Positions 21,617 to 35,042 are shown, numbered from the stretch's first letter. The stretch is 64,000 nt of DNA from Theocolax elegans (GCA_026168455.1 CM047427.1:40461346-40525345), one strand, 5' to 3'. The notes: generated from the sequence alone by a model not told the origin. Numbers and translations: made by a program.

Positions 21617-22190
21617 ATATCTATCTCATGATAAATATGTGTTACATAAGTTAATGCTTCATATTACTGACAAAAAATTATTATAATAATTATTATTAAG
21701 TGATATTAAAAAAAACGATAGATCATAATGTCCGTCCGTCCGTCCGTCCGACAACATCATCTTGGTGTGAGAGAGAATGAGACAGACTGAAAGAGACATA
21801 AGAGGGAGAGATAGAGAGACAGATAGGCAGATAGTGAAAATGAGAGTTAGAGAGATAGATAGATAGATATATATTTATTTGTAAATTACAAAATATTAAA
21901 ATACACTGTTTATATGTATAAAATACAGGCTATTGCACATATGATATCACAGTCTAAAGTATAAATATCATATATTCAGTCAAATACATAAAACTATAAT
22001 AATCGTAATATCACAGTTCATAAGGAAGATACAGCGAGTATCACAGTAAGTCAATAAAAATATAATACAAATAAAGTTCAGTCAATACATCAGTCAAGAA
22101 TTATAAAAGTTTTTAATAAATTCGATACAAACAAAAATAATGCAGTAAAATAATAAATTAAATAAATTAACATGAATTCTGACGCACAAA

Positions 22191-24987
22191 CTAATCTAGT
22201 GCCAGGAGGTGCCGCCGCACAGAAAGCTTAAAGCCTCTAAGAGACGATAAGTTTCTGATTTCTGCCGGCAATGAGTTCCATAAATGCGCCCCTTGAACCT
22301 GGAAAGAGCGCCTTCCAGTTTCAGTGCGCTTCAAAGGAGGCGCCAGCTCCCTTGGTGAGCCCCTCACAGAGCCTCACAGAAGAGACTCTCCAGGTATCGT
22401 GATATCTGCATTCGCACAATCTTATACAGTAACACCGCCATAAAATATTGTCTCCTCGAGTCCGTACGGAGCCAACCCAAAGAGACCCTGTGAGGAGTCA
22501 CATGATCATCCCCCCTAACACCGCACACATAGCGCACAAAGGAATTTTGCAGTATCTATATCCTGTTTCGTAATTCCTGCGAGGCGTCCAGCATAACCAT
22601 TGAACAATAATCGAGGTGCGGGAACAGCAAAGCCTCGGCAAGTCGCTTACGAAGGGTTTCGTTCGTGTACTTACGAAAGAAACGCAAACTATACAGAACC
22701 CTATTTACTTTCTTTGTAACACCATCCAAATGAAGTCTCCACGTTAGTTGAGAGTCTAGGATGACTCCAAGACTCAAAACGTTACCAACAAAAAGAATGC
22801 GAACGCCATCACCAAGCTCAACGCAGGGCCTAACATCCTTATGAAATTCGGCACAATATTTACGGCATCCAAATAAAATCGCCTGTTTTTGGAGCTATTG
22901 AGCTTGAGAGAGGCATCCGCAGCCCAGGCAGACAATCTCTCAGCGACTCCCCGAAGCCTCGCTATTCCCCCATCAAGATCATTAAAGGGAGTCTGAGTGT
23001 AAACCTGCAAATCATCAGCATACAAAATATACTCAACGCCTGCAGTAGCAAGTATGTCACGTAAGTCATTTATGTACAAACAGAATAGAAAGGGTCCCAG
23101 GACTGACCCCTGTGGAACTCCTAAGTTAGTTGCAATCCAAGGTGAGATGTTGTCAGAAAATAATACCGCTTGTTGACGGTTTGAAAAATATGAGTTTATC
23201 CACATGAGGGCAGACCTGGAGAAACCCATACGTTTTAGTCTGTCAAGTAAACGAGTGGGAGAGATCGTGTCGAAAGCTTTACTAAAGTCAAATAATAAAA
23301 GTAATGTCACTAATTTCTTGTCAATCCCAGCTCTGATGTCCTCAGTCAACCTCAGTAATGCTGTCTCCGGAGAGCTATAAGGTCTGAAACCAGTCTGTAG
23401 TGGGTCCGCAAGAGAGTGCCTGTCTACGTGCTTACGTAACTGTTCCAGTATGATTTTCTCTAATACCTTCGACAGGAAACTCAAAAGTGCAATGGGACGA
23501 AAATCGGAAGGGGAGGATGGTGATTTGCATTTCTTGAGTGGCAAAACGTGAGCTTTCTGCCACAGCACAGGAAAAACCCCATTAGCAATTGAGGAATTGA
23601 ATAGCCTTACCAGAGGGTTGCCTATAACTGGCAGAGCTTTTACTATTACACTCTGCGGGATACCATCTGCCCCCCTAGCTTGCGAGGAAAAGTGAGAGAT
23701 CGCCAGAATGACATCATTAATATTAATTTCATAAAAACAAAAACCATATTCATTAGCACTCTGGATGATAGACTGACGACCCTCAAGGTCCTCATCAGAA
23801 GAGACAGATACACCCGCAAAGTGTTCATTCAGATCCTCCAATGCAAAACCATTCAACTCCGATTGCTGACCCGGGAGGAGCCCCAAACTACGTAATTCTT
23901 TCCAAACATTATTATTTGTAAGGGCGTCAAGAATCCTGTTATGGTAGTATTCTGTCTTTTTCATCTCAGTCAATGTATCCGTAGCTTGTCTTAGGGCAGT
24001 AAATTCGTCTCTCAATGTAAGGTCTCCCGTGCGGGTAAAACGTCTGTACAATGCCTTACACCTGCGCTGCAGCTGAGACAACTCAGTATCCATGTAAGCC
24101 GGCTTTGCTTTAGAGATTTTTAAAATTTTCATTAGAGCAAGTTGCTCTATAGCCATTGTGACATTATTGCAAAAACACTCCAGCGCAGGCTCAACATCAA
24201 GGTCAGGAACGTCAAACGGCGACCAATCACAATGGCCCAAGAATTCAATGAGATGTTCTGATGAGATGTTCTTAAAATCACGATATGCAAGGTTCTTAGG
24301 GTCTACCTTCGAGGCTCTATTATAAAGAATACTAGCAGTAAAAATATTGTGACCATTGTGAAACGTCGCCGGTATGTTGTCACTGGCAACAATGATGTCA
24401 TTAACGTCCACCAATATAACATCTAGCCATGTGCACGATGTCGACGTAAAGTGCGTGGGCCCATGCTGGACTAATTGCAACGAAAGTTCGGCTGCAAGAT
24501 TGCGAATAAACCTCGCATCATCACCATCTTTTAAAATATCAGCATTAAGATCGCCCAAAATAAATTTATGGCTATAATCTAGACAAAACTTTCTAAGATC
24601 ATCCAAGAAGTTATTGTCTTTAACAAAAGCAACTTTAGGTGGCCTATATATAACTGCTACAAGTACAGGTGGGGCTCCACGATCCTGGATTTTACAAAAT
24701 AAGTATTCAGGAATGCCCGGTTTGCCGAATTGCTCCGTATTAGAAGTCGATAAAATTTTACATTTTAATGAGGATCTGACGTAAAGTGCAATCCCACCAC
24801 CTTGAGCATTTCTATCCTGTTTGATAATTAAATATCCTTTTATTTGGATAATATGATCCATCACTTTAGAGTCCAGCTTGGACTCCGCAACACCAAAGAG
24901 ATCGTAGGAGGAACCATCGCAAAGGAGCCCACCGATCTGGTCAATGTGTGCTCTAAGAGAGTTCACATTGAGAAAACCGGCTCGCAA
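22191..24987 (-). pseudogene. LINE copy A ORF2: endonuclease and reverse transcriptase
   Basis: The frame from 24987 to 22774 gives 737 residues. An APE-type endonuclease is at the N-terminus (start MRAGFLNVNSLRAH, then GDLNADIL and later HNGHNI). The RT domain has LLLLFDFSKAFDTISP, NLGVPQGSVLGP and the catalytic YADDLQV. A frameshift near 22875 (against copy B) moves the C-terminal region into another frame (22777-22556). A TAG at 22556-22558 replaces a glutamine codon, after which homology continues to the LLALD end at 22191. The protein would nick target DNA and prime cDNA synthesis from it. RT and EN signatures are intact; the C-terminal part is broken. Confidence 0.9.
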
Positions 24988-25035
24988 CCTCCCTCCGGAT
25001 CCTCGGTTAGGCTCACCAGTGATATCCTTCCTTAG

Positions 25036-26733
25036 TCAATTGTCTTCACCGATTTTGTCCTTACCTTGATTAATGCTAATATTATTATTATTAATAGTCT
25101 GTGTATCAATGCTTTTATTATTTTGAATATTTTGAATATTTACAGTAGGGCCTACTTTGTACTGCACAGCTAATCTTTCAAGTTCTGACAGAGAGTTGAA
25201 CTTCTCCGTAACACCCCCCTCTTTTGCCTTTACAAAGAAATCACCTCGTCGATGCCAAACAAACCTAAAACCTAATTTTTTGGCACTTATTTTTAATTTT
25301 TTAAACGCTACATATTTGTCTTTATCCAAATATTCATTAATAAATATAGAAGCCCGCGGTAATTCAGAAACCCACTCAAAACGTGATTTGTCAAGATCAG
25401 ACGTATTAAACGCTGTTTGCTTGCTTTTATTATACAGAACCTTACGATAGAGATCATCACTCGAGAGCCGTACCAACAGAGCGGAGACACCCTCCGGACC
25501 GTCTCTGATCTCTCTACGTGACAGTGCAGTGGAAGATACAATATTTTCTTGCGATAAAGAAGGCAAAACAGTACCGAGAACTGCTAAGGTGTATTGCTCG
25601 TTTGAAATATTAACTAATAAATTATTGATATTACTGGAAATCACCAAACCCGCAGTTCTTGACATAATCTTTACATCCCTAATATTAATCTCACTTTTAT
25701 TCACATTTTTGTTATCGATTCTAGGATTATTAGTGTTGTCAGGTTTGTTTTTGCTTCCACTGTTGCTACTATTATTATTAATATTATTACTATTATTATT
25801 ACTATTATTATTATTGAAATTACTAACTTTACCTTTATTTTTATTTTTATTTTTATTTTTATTCTTAATCGATTGATTATGTACGATGACTGAAGCAAAG
25901 ATTCAACCATCGTAAGATCAGAGACGGTATTCGCCACCGTGGCATCACCCGAGTTAAGGTCATCTATATTAGAGTTAATAACCTCTAGATTGTCATCCAT
26001 TCTATTAAAAAGAAGCGAGTGCTTATGATTTATTTCCGTTAAGACGGTATTTTCAAAAACTTTTTGATCTCTTTTAATATCTTTTTCAAAATTTTCAATT
26101 TGCTGTTTTAAAAGTTTGTTCTCAGCCACCAGACCTGACTGCACCTCTTTAAACTCCAATAACAAGGAGTTCTGAGCGGTTACTCTCTCCGCCATATCAC
26201 GCAACGCGCCCGACACACCCAAGAAGTCACTCTGTAACGATGGTAAAATTTTGAGTGACTCCAAAATTACATCTAACCTCCCCGACATGGCGGAGAGAAC
26301 ATCCAGTCTGTCCGCTGAAAACATTGCTAAGTTGCTATGCAACCACGTCTGCTTCAAGTAAAGGCGCCTGATGCTCAGCAACCCCGTTATCTGTCGTCTT
26401 GCTTCTTGTTTCGCCCTTTAGCCCAGGCGTAAAGCTGTGTAAGGGCGAGCCAGGATACAATGAACCTGGTTTCCCTCCTCCGCCAGAATTTCTTTTACAT
26501 TTCGGGCATATTTTACATGATTTCGCTCCTATATTTCTTGCCACACTGATGTTGATGCCACTTTTTACTATCTTATCCGTTATTTTTGTTAATTCAGCCT
26601 TTGGAAACTTGTTGTGGAAGAATTTATTGCATACCGAGCATTGAGGCAACGATGCTCTGGTACGCGATAATTCATTACAGATATGGCAAACTTGAGAGGC
26701 GTCTTTCGCCAAAAAAGTACATGGCGGCTCCAT
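25036..26733 (-). pseudogene. LINE copy A ORF1 protein (PHD-like zinc finger, coiled coil)
   Basis: Three frames make up ORF1. 26733-26335 begins MEPPC and has a PHD-like cysteine pattern (CHICNELSRTR, CSVCNKFFH, then CKICPKCK). 26381-25701 contains the predicted coiled coil (SLLLEFKEVQSGLVAENKLL...) and ends in an artefactual hydrophobic run from a microsatellite-derived A-rich tract. 25704-25036 restores the C-terminal RNA-binding-like block (VISSNINNLL, YLDKDKYVAFKKLKISAKKL, FVWHRRGDFFVKAK). Frameshifts are near 26370 and 25900. ORF1 proteins of this type bind element RNA. Copy C encodes the same layout without breaks. Confidence 0.8.
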
Positions 26734-27029
26734 CTAGCGGCAAAACTAGGAACTTTCCACCGAGACGGCGTACCACGCATTCGTCCCGCCACGAAGTAGA
26801 GAGAGATGGAGAATCAAGTAGACTAACTTCAAAGCCGATGTCCAACGCCAAATTTAGCATGAAAAAGAACGAACAAGCCTCACGAATGTACACCAATTAT
26901 GTCGTCGTGAAGCTTGCATTAAGGCGCTTGTAAGTGTCTGTAAGAAAAACGGCCCGAGGGCCAAAAAGCGGCAGTACAAAGTCGGCAAGCAAGATCCTCT
27001 AAGTATGCGTATTCAATACTTACATGGTG

Positions 27030-27206
27030 GAGAGGGAGAGAGAGAGAATAAGAGTTAGAGAGAGAGAGAGAGAATGAGAGAGAGAGAAAGAGAGAGAAAG
27101 AGAAAGAGAGAGAAAGAGAGAGAAAGAGAAAGAGAGAGAGAGAGAGAGAGACAGAAATAGAGAGAGAAAGAGAAAGAGAGAGAGATAGATAGATAGATAG
27201 ATAGAT
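27030..27206. repeat. (GA)n/(GATA)n microsatellite between LINE copies A and B
   Basis: A GA-rich tract with interspersed GAAA and GACAGAAATA units joins the 5' end of copy A to the (GATA)n tail of copy B. Equivalent tracts separate all LINE copies in this cluster. Confidence 0.95.
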
Positions 27207-27717
27207 ATATATTTATTTGTACATTACAAAAATAGTTTTAGTAATACATTTTACATTATATGTATACATAAATAAAATCATGTCATTGCACCTATGATAT
27301 CACAGTCAAAAACGCTTATAATTATAGTAATATCACAGTCTATTATAAATAAATACAGTGGGTATCACAGTAAGTCGATATAATATATATATACATAATA
27401 CAAATAAATCATCGGTCAATACATCTATCAGTCAGCGGTTTAAAATTTCATATACACGCAAATAACATGTAGAACCGGACGATACAATTTTCAATTATAC
27501 TTGCATCACACATTCGCTTACCAATCATCCCAAATAAATACATTCATACTCAAAAACGATGTAAAAGGGACAGAACAAGCGAAGGCTTACAATAAGTATA
27601 TGAACAATACAACAAAAATAGACTAAAATTTAATTAATAAAATGAATATAATAAAATAACGCAGGTAAAATGAAATAAATAAATAAATAAATAAATTAAT
27701 AAATTAAGACGCACAAA

Positions 27718-30528
27718 CTAATCAAGTGCCAGGAGATGTGTCCGCATAGAAGTCTTAAAGCCCTGAAGGGACGATAAGCCTCTAATTTCTGCCGGCAGTG
27801 AGTTCCATAGATGCGTACCCTGAACCTGGAAGGAACGTCTTCCAGTTTCTGTACGCATCAAAGGAGGCGACAATTCCTTTGGTGAACCCCTCTCAGTACC
27901 TCTAGGAACATGTCTGGAGAAGAGACCCTCCAGATATTGTGGAACCCGCATGCGTATCAGTTTATACAGTAAAACAGCCATAAAATAATTTCTTCTAGAA
28001 TCTGTACGCAGCCAGCCCAGGGAAACCCTGTGAGGGGTCACATGATCATCCTTCCTAACACCACACACGTAGCGCACAAAGGAGTTTTGCAGCACCTGTA
28101 GTCTGTTGCGTAGCTCTTGCGACGCATCCAGCACAACAATTGAACAGTAATCCAGATGCGGGAAAAGCAAAGCCTCAGCAAGTCGCTTACGAAGGGTTTC
28201 ATTCGTATATTTACTAAAGAAGCATAGACTGTACAAAACTCTATTTACTTTCTTTGAGACATTGTCCAAATGATGTCTCCACGTCAGTTGTGAATCAAGA
28301 GTAACTCCGAGACTCAGAACATTGTCTACAAAGGGAATACGGGTGTCACTCCCAAACTCAACACAGTGCGTGCCATTTTTATAAAACTCCGAAGAGTATT
28401 TTCGGCATCCAAATAAAATTGCCTGGGTTTTAGAATTGTTGAGTCTGAGCGAGGCCCCCGCAGCCCATGCAGACAAGCTCTCCGCAACATTCTGAAGCTT
28501 CACCACTCCCGCACCCAGATCATCCTAGGGAGTCTGTACGTAGACCTGTAAATCATCGGCATAGAGAATATACTGGACTCCCGCAGAAGCAAGCAAGTCG
28601 CGTAAGTCACTAATGTAAAGACAGAAAAGGAAGGGTCCCAGGACTGACCCCTGTGGTACTCCTAAATTGGTTGCAATCCAAGGAGAGATTTTGTCAGAGG
28701 AAATAACCGCTTGTTGGCGGTTTGAAAAGTATGAATTAATCCACATAAGGGCAGACCTGGAAAACCCCATAGATTTCAGTCGATCAAGCAAACGAGTGGA
28801 TGAAATCGTGTCGAAAGCCTTGCTAAAGTCAAATAATAAAAGTAAGGTGACCAATTTTTTGTCAATTCCTGCTCTAATATCTTCAGTCAGTTTTAGTAAT
28901 GCTGTTTCCGTCGAGCTGTAGGGTCTGAAACCGGTCTGTAACGGATCCGTAAGAGCATATTTGTCAGCATGTTCTCGTAGTTGTTCCAGGGCAATCTTTT
29001 CCAGTACCTTTGACAGAAAGCTTAGAAGAGCAATAGGCCTAAAGTCCGTTGGAGCCGAGGGGGTTTTACACTTTTTCAGTGGTAGAACATGAGCTTTCTG
29101 CCACAGTACCGGAAAGACCCCACTGGCAAGTGAAGAATTAAATAGCCTGACAAGAAAGTCCCCTATACCTGGTAGAGCTTTAACTATGACGCTCTGCGGG
29201 ATGCCATCCGCCCCCCTGGCTTGAGAGGAAAAATGAGAAATCGCCAGAATTACATCATTTAAGTTTATTTCATGAAACCCAAATCCGCTATCACACGCAC
29301 TGTGGATAACAGACTGTCGACTCTCATAATCCTCGCCAGAGGAGACTGATACGCCCGCAAAGTGTTCGTTTAAATCGGCAAGTGAGAAACCACACAACTC
29401 AGAATTGTGACTCGGAAGAAGTCCCAAATTTCTCAATTCTTTCCAAGCATCATTATTAGCTAGGGCTTCAAAAATCCTATTTTGATAGTAGTCAGTCTTT
29501 TTCGTCTCTGTCAATTTGTCCGCGGCCTGTCTTAAAGCTGTGAATTCAACCCGCACCGCAAAATCACCCGTGCGTGCAAAACGTCTATACAGCGCTTCAC
29601 ATCTGCGCCGGAGCTGCATAAGTTCGGAGTCCATATAAACCGGTCTGGACTTAGATGATTTAAGTGTTTTTAAAGGAGCAAGCCTATCTATGGCCATAGT
29701 AAAATTTTTACAGAAACAATCCAGCGCAGATTCGACGCAAAGCACTGGTACATTAAACGGCGACCAATCACAATGGCTAAGAAACTCAACAAGAAGTTCC
29801 GAGGAAATATGTTTGAAATCTCGATAAGTTATGTTTTTATGAACCTCATTCAATGGACTATTGTAAATAATAGAGACAGTAACAATGTTGTGGCCATTGT
29901 GAAATGTCGCCGGTAAATTATCATAGTTAAGAATAGTGTCATTGTCATCCACTAAAATAATGTCCAGCCACGTGCGTGATGTTGACGTAAAGTGTGTGGG
30001 TCCATGCTGGACCAATTGCAGAGAGAGCTCGGCTGCAAGATTATGCAAAAATTTAGCATCATCACCATCCCTCAAGATATCAGCATTCAGATCACCCATT
30101 ATAAATTTATTACTATAATCAAGGCACAATCTTTTGAGGTTATCCAGAAAATCATTATTTTTAGTAAAAGCAACCTTTGGTGGTCTGTATATAACGGCTA
30201 CAAGAACCGGTGGGTCCTCTCCATCCTGAACTTCACAAAATAAATACTCTGGCACTCCGGGTTTACCAGCTTGTTCCGTATTGGAGGAACACAAAACTTT
30301 ACACTTCAAGGAAGATCTAACATAAAGTGCTACCCCACCACCTTGTGCATTCCTATCCTGCCTGATTATCGTGTACCCCCGAATGTGGATGATGTGATCC
30401 GCAACTTTAGAGTCCAGCTTGGACTCAGCAACACCAAAGAGGTCATAGGAAGGTCCATCGCAAAGAAACTGGCCGATCTGCTCAACGTGTGCTCTAAGAG
30501 AGTTCACATTGAGAAAACCGGCCCGCAA
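27718..30528 (-). pseudogene. LINE copy B ORF2: endonuclease-RT, one nonsense codon
   Basis: Starts MRAGFLNVNSLRAH at 30528 and ends LLALD at 27718, 937 codons. It is open throughout except for a single TAG at 28525-28527, just after the catalytic YADDLQV box; copy C has tyrosine or serine codons in this stretch. Endonuclease (GDLNADIL, HNGHNI), RT (LLLLFDFSKAFDTIS, GVPQGSVLGP, YADD) and the C-terminal conserved block (HLWNSLPAEIRGL) are all visible. It is the least damaged ORF2 in the window. Confidence 0.93.
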
Positions 30529-30576
30529 CCTCCCCCGGAAACCACATTGTGGCTCTCCAGCAATGTCCCCTCTCAG

Positions 30577-31669
30577 TCAATTATCTCTCCTACTACTGCC
30601 TTTGCCTTGAATGATGCTATTATTTGCAGTGTCTTCAATCTCAATCATATTTGAAGTGCCGACATCACCTAACATACTAACTGCATTTAAATTAACAATT
30701 GTATGAACATCATTCAACTTCTCTTTTTGGCTATTTGTTGAGGACCCTATTTCATATTGCACGGCAAGCTTTTTAAGATCCGACAATGTGTTAAATTTTT
30801 CAGAGACACCCCCATCTTTTGCTTTCACTAAAAAGTAGCCTCTTCTGTGCCAAACATATTTAAAGCCTAATTTCTTAGCACTTACTTTTAAGGTTTTAAA
30901 AGCTGTATATTTACTCTTATCCAAATATTCGTTTATAAAAATTGAAGCACGCGGCAAAATTGAAACCCATTCAAAGCGCGATTTGTCAAGATCCGTAGTA
31001 TTAAAGGCAGTCAACTTACTTTTACTACTTAAGATTTTATGGTAGAGATCACTGCTGGAGAGCCGAACCCGCAGAGCGGAGACACCCCCCGGACCGTCTC
31101 TGACCTTCTTATGTGTAAGCAACGCAGTCGATACAATATTTTCCCTCGAGAGGGTGGGCAAGACTGTGCCGAGAACCGATAATGCGTATCGCTCATTAGA
31201 AATATCCAACGATAAATTGTCTACATTACTTGAAATTACCAACCCATCAGTTCCCGGCACTCTCTCTTGAGTCTGCACATCTGGAGTGTGCGAGAGGGGT
31301 TGTACTACAGTTTTTGGTGTAACAGTATCTTTTCTATTTTTATTCTTATTCTTATTTTTATTTTTATTTTTGTTTTCATTTTCATTATTATTTTTATTAA
31401 TATTTTCTAAATTATTACTTTCACTAATCTTTTTTATCTTCCGAGTATCTGGAGCGCTCCCCAGTGTTTCAGTATTATTATGCACGATAACAGATGTAGA
31501 AGGATCAACCATCGTTAGGTCAGAGACGGTATTCGCCACCGTGGCGACCCCCGAGTTTAGCATGTCTATATTAGTATTGATAACCTCGAGGTTATCATCC
31601 AATCTATTATAAAGAACCGTCTGCTTATAATTTAATTCCGTTAAAACATTATTTTCAAACATTATTTTC

Positions 31670-31671
<2 letters not shown>
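30577..31671 (-). pseudogene. LINE copy B ORF1 protein, N-terminally truncated
   Basis: The frame lacks the zinc-finger region and opens within the coiled coil (NNVLTELNYKQT). A lysine-asparagine alternating tract follows, encoded by repeated AAAAATA-type DNA, and then the C-terminal block (LVISSNVDNLSLDIS, YLDKSKYTAFKTLKVSAKKL, YVWHRRGYFLVKAK). The apparent ATG at the truncation point is internal and not the native start. Confidence 0.8.
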
Positions 31672-31672
<1 letters not shown>

Positions 31673-31706
<34 letters not shown>

Positions 31707-31815
31707 AATAGAGAGAGAAAGAGAAAGAGAAAGAGAGAGAGTGAGAGACAGAAATAGAGAGAGAAAGAGAGAGAGAGAGAGAGTGAGAGACAGAAATAGA
31801 GATAGATAGATAGAT
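31673..31815. repeat. (GA)n/(GATA)n microsatellite between LINE copies B and C
   Basis: An almost pure (GA)n tract with GACAGAAATA interruptions ends in (GATA)n. It marks the target or tail junction between two minus-strand LINEs. Confidence 0.95.
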
Positions 31816-32223
31816 AGATATAAGTTTATTTGTACATTACAAAAAATAATAATTACAATGTAATTAAATATAAATAAAATCTGAATAAAATATAAGTCAT
31901 CAGGCGCAAGTGATATCACAGTCAAATATATAACATTAAGGTAACAATATCACAGCCAACTAATAATACGTATACGGTGAATATCACAGTAAGTCAGAAG
32001 TATAAAATAAATACAAATAAAACAACGGTCGGTTACATCTATCAGTCCTAATTATAAAATTACATAAATAAAGAAGGACTGTACAAAATCAATCATACAA
32101 ATATCATTGATTCATCACCAGTCATACCATAATAAATACATTCTCGCACATTAAGTTGTATATGGGACAATACATACAATGATTCTACACATAATATAAT
32201 AAATAAATAAATAAATATGTAAA

Positions 32224-35038
32224 CTAATCAAGTGCCAAGAGGTGTCTCCGCGTCGCGGCCTTGAAACCTTTTAGCGATGGTAGACCACGAATTTCCGTCG
32301 GTAGGGAGTTCCACAGATGCGCACCTTGAACCTGGAGAGAGCGTTTACCAGTCTCCGTGCGCATCATGGGAGGCGCGAGTTCCCTTGTGACCCCCCTTCC
32401 AGAATTCCTGGGACCACACCTAGAAAAGAGACTTTCCAGGTACGCCGGAACACGCATACGCACAATTTTGTACATAAGTACCGCCATAAAATATTGTCTC
32501 CTTGAATCTGTGCGCAGCCATCCCAAAGAATATCTGTGGGGCGTCACGTGATCATCCCTCCTAACACCACAAACGTAACGCACAAATGTATTTTGTAAGA
32601 TCTTGTAGGCGGTCACGGGTCTCCTGCGAAGCATCCAGCATAACTACTGAACAATAGTCTGTATGGGGAAACAACAGCGCCTCAGCAAGCCGCTTTCTGA
32701 GAACCTGAGTAGTGTATCTGCTGAAAAATCGCAGACTATAGAGGACTCTATTTACTTTTTTTGTGATGTTATCCACGTGCAGCTTCCAAGACAGCTGCGA
32801 GTCCAGAACCACACCAAGACTCAGGACCCTCTGTACAAACGGGATGTACATACCATGATCATCATTATAAAAGTCAGAGCAGAATTTTCGACATCCAAAT
32901 AAAATAGCTTGGGTCTTTGAGGCATTGAGCTTCAGTGAGGCGTGCACAGCCCAATCTTGCACTGCTATGGCGGCTCTCCGAAGCCTCGCCATTCCCCCAC
33001 CCAGATCAGAGTATGGAACTTGCAAGTAAATCTGCAGATCATCTGCATACGAAACATGCTGGACGCCTGCTGGAATAAGTACGTCTCGTAAGTCGTTAAT
33101 GTATGGGCAGAAGAGTAGGGGTCCCAGGACTGACCCCTGTGGCACTCCAAGGTTTGTTGCTATCCAAGAGGAGGTACTGCCCGATAAAACAACAGCCTGC
33201 CTACGAGACGAAAAATAAGAATTTAGCCACAATAAGGTTGACCTAGAGAACCCCATTTGTCTTAAACGGTCAAGTAAGCGGGTAGGAGATATTGTGTCAA
33301 ACGCCTTGCTAAAGTCGAACAGCAAGAGCATTGTTACAAGTTTTTTATCTATGCCTGCACGAATGTCCTCCGTCAACTTAAGCAATGCAGTTTCCGTCGA
33401 GTGGTATTGTCTGAAACCCGTTTGCATTGGGTCCATAAGCGTGCGTGACTGTAGGAACTCCTGTAACTGATTCAAGGCAATCTTCTTCAGAACCTTAGAT
33501 AAGAAAGATAATAGTGCAATTGGTCTGAAATCAGAAGGCGATGATGGTATTTTGCACTTTTTCAAGGGGATAATATGAGCCTTCTGCCATAGGTCTGGGA
33601 AAATGCCTGTCGAAAAAGAGGAGTTAAATATTGTGACCAGAAAATTACCAATAACAGGTAAGGACCTGACTATAACACTCTGCGGTATGCCATCTGCTCC
33701 ACAAGCTTGAGAGGAGAAATGCGAAATTGCCAAAATAACATCACTTATGTTGATTGCTTTAAAAGAAAACCCTTCATCAGTAGCCTGATGAATAATAACA
33801 TGGCGGCTCGCATCATCCTCCAGAGGGGAGACCGACACACCAGCAAACTGCCCATTCAAGTCCTCAAGTGCAAAACCATTTAAGTCAACCACCTGCTTAG
33901 GAAGGAAACCCAAATTTCGCAACTCTTTCCAAACATTGTCTTTGTCTTTGTCTAGAGCCTGAGATATACGATTTTGAAAATACTCCGTTTTAATAGTCTC
34001 AGTTCTTTCGTCTGTGAGTCTCCTAATATGAAAAAACTCGTCAAGTATTTTTGGGTCCCGTGTACGTGTGTAACGTCTGTATAGTGCGTTACGCTTGCGT
34101 TGCAACTGAGATAGCTCCGCGTCTACATAAGGCGGCCTGGACTTTTTTGGTATGATGGTTTTGAGAGGAGCAACTAAATCCATGACCGCTGATATATTAT
34201 CGCAGAGGCATCCCAGTGCACGCTCAATGTCAATCTCGGCTACATGAAATGGTGACCAATCACACTGGGACAGTAAGTTTTGGAGATCATTGCTAGAAAT
34301 ATTTTTAAAATCACGGAAAGTAAAAGCATCCATATTGTTGTGAATTTGTGAAAAATTTGTATAACGTATCGTGGCATGAATAATGTTATGACCATTGTGA
34401 AAGGGCGCAGGGATGTTACCAAGATCAACAATTGAGTCATTATCATCAACAAAAATGACATCCAGCCATGTGCTCGAGGTGGTGGTGAAATGCGTTGGTC
34501 CATGTTGGACAAGTTGCAAGGAAAGTTCGGCGGATAAATTACGAACAAACTTAGCATCATCACACTCTTTAAGAATGTCGGCATTCAGATCACCCATGAC
34601 AAATTTCTGGCTATAATCTAGACTAAACTTACGAAGATTATCTAAAAAGTCCGACTCGCCTATAAAAGCGATTTTTGGCGGCCGATAAATAACGGCAACA
34701 AACACAGGAGGCGAGTCTGGTCCCTGAATACTGCAAAAAATGTATTCAGGTATACCTGGTTTAATAGGAAGCTCAGTCTTAGATGTGGACAAAATTTGAC
34801 ATTTAAAGTCAGATTTTACGTATAAAGCTACTCCACCGCCGATGGAGTTGCGATCTTGTCTAATTACCATGTAGTTCTTAATCCGAATGACGGCATCCTC
34901 AATCCTCGAGTCCAGTCTGGACTCCGCCACACCAAATAGGTCATAGGAGGGATGATCAAAAAGAAATTGACGAACCTCATCAACATGTGCCTTGAGACCC
35001 ATCAGTAGCACGCCCTGACCCCCCGATGGCACTCCCAT
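32224..35038 (-). pseudogene. LINE copy C ORF2: endonuclease-RT, one frameshift
   Basis: The open frame runs from 35233 to 32561 but homology to copies A and B starts only near 35000, so the codons that overlap ORF1 are probably not translated. An ATG at 35038 sits just after the ORF1 stop. Endonuclease (GDLNADIL, HNGHNI), RT (LLLLFDFSKAFDTISP, GVPQGSVLGPLLF, SYADDLQIY) and the C-terminal block are present. One extra nucleotide near 32595 shifts the frame; the last 136 codons (32634-32224, AHLWNSLPTEIRGL) are in the new frame. Confidence 0.9.
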
Positions 35039-35042
35039 GAAG

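Larger units (their letters stand above)
21870..27029 (-). mobile_element. CR1-like LINE, copy A (near full length)
   Basis: Minus-strand order: 5' leader (about 27029-26734), ORF1 (26733-25036), ORF2 (24987-22191), 3' UTR and a (GATA)n tail at about 21850-21870. The 5' leader is homologous to that of copy C, sharing GTGAAGCTTGC, GGCGC and CTGTAA(G/C)AAAAACG words, and both stop against (GA)n. The 3' UTR word TTATTTGTA(A/C)ATTACAAAA is shared with copies B and C. Both ORFs carry frameshifts. Confidence 0.9.
27207..31672 (-). mobile_element. CR1-like LINE, copy B (5'-truncated)
   Basis: Same family as copy A. It includes the 3' UTR, a complete-length ORF2 and the C-terminal two thirds of ORF1, then stops at 31672 inside the ORF1 coiled coil directly against (GA)n. 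The 13-nt word CATTATTTTCAAA is duplicated at the 5' junction (31644-31672), a possible trace of template switching during integration. Confidence 0.9.

Noticed and set aside
31668..31925. Minus-strand Ser/Leu-repeat protein frames (also near 37180-37566 and 37860-38360)
   Set aside because: These are translations of (GA)n microsatellite; only the LINE C-terminus within 37860-38120 has real homology.
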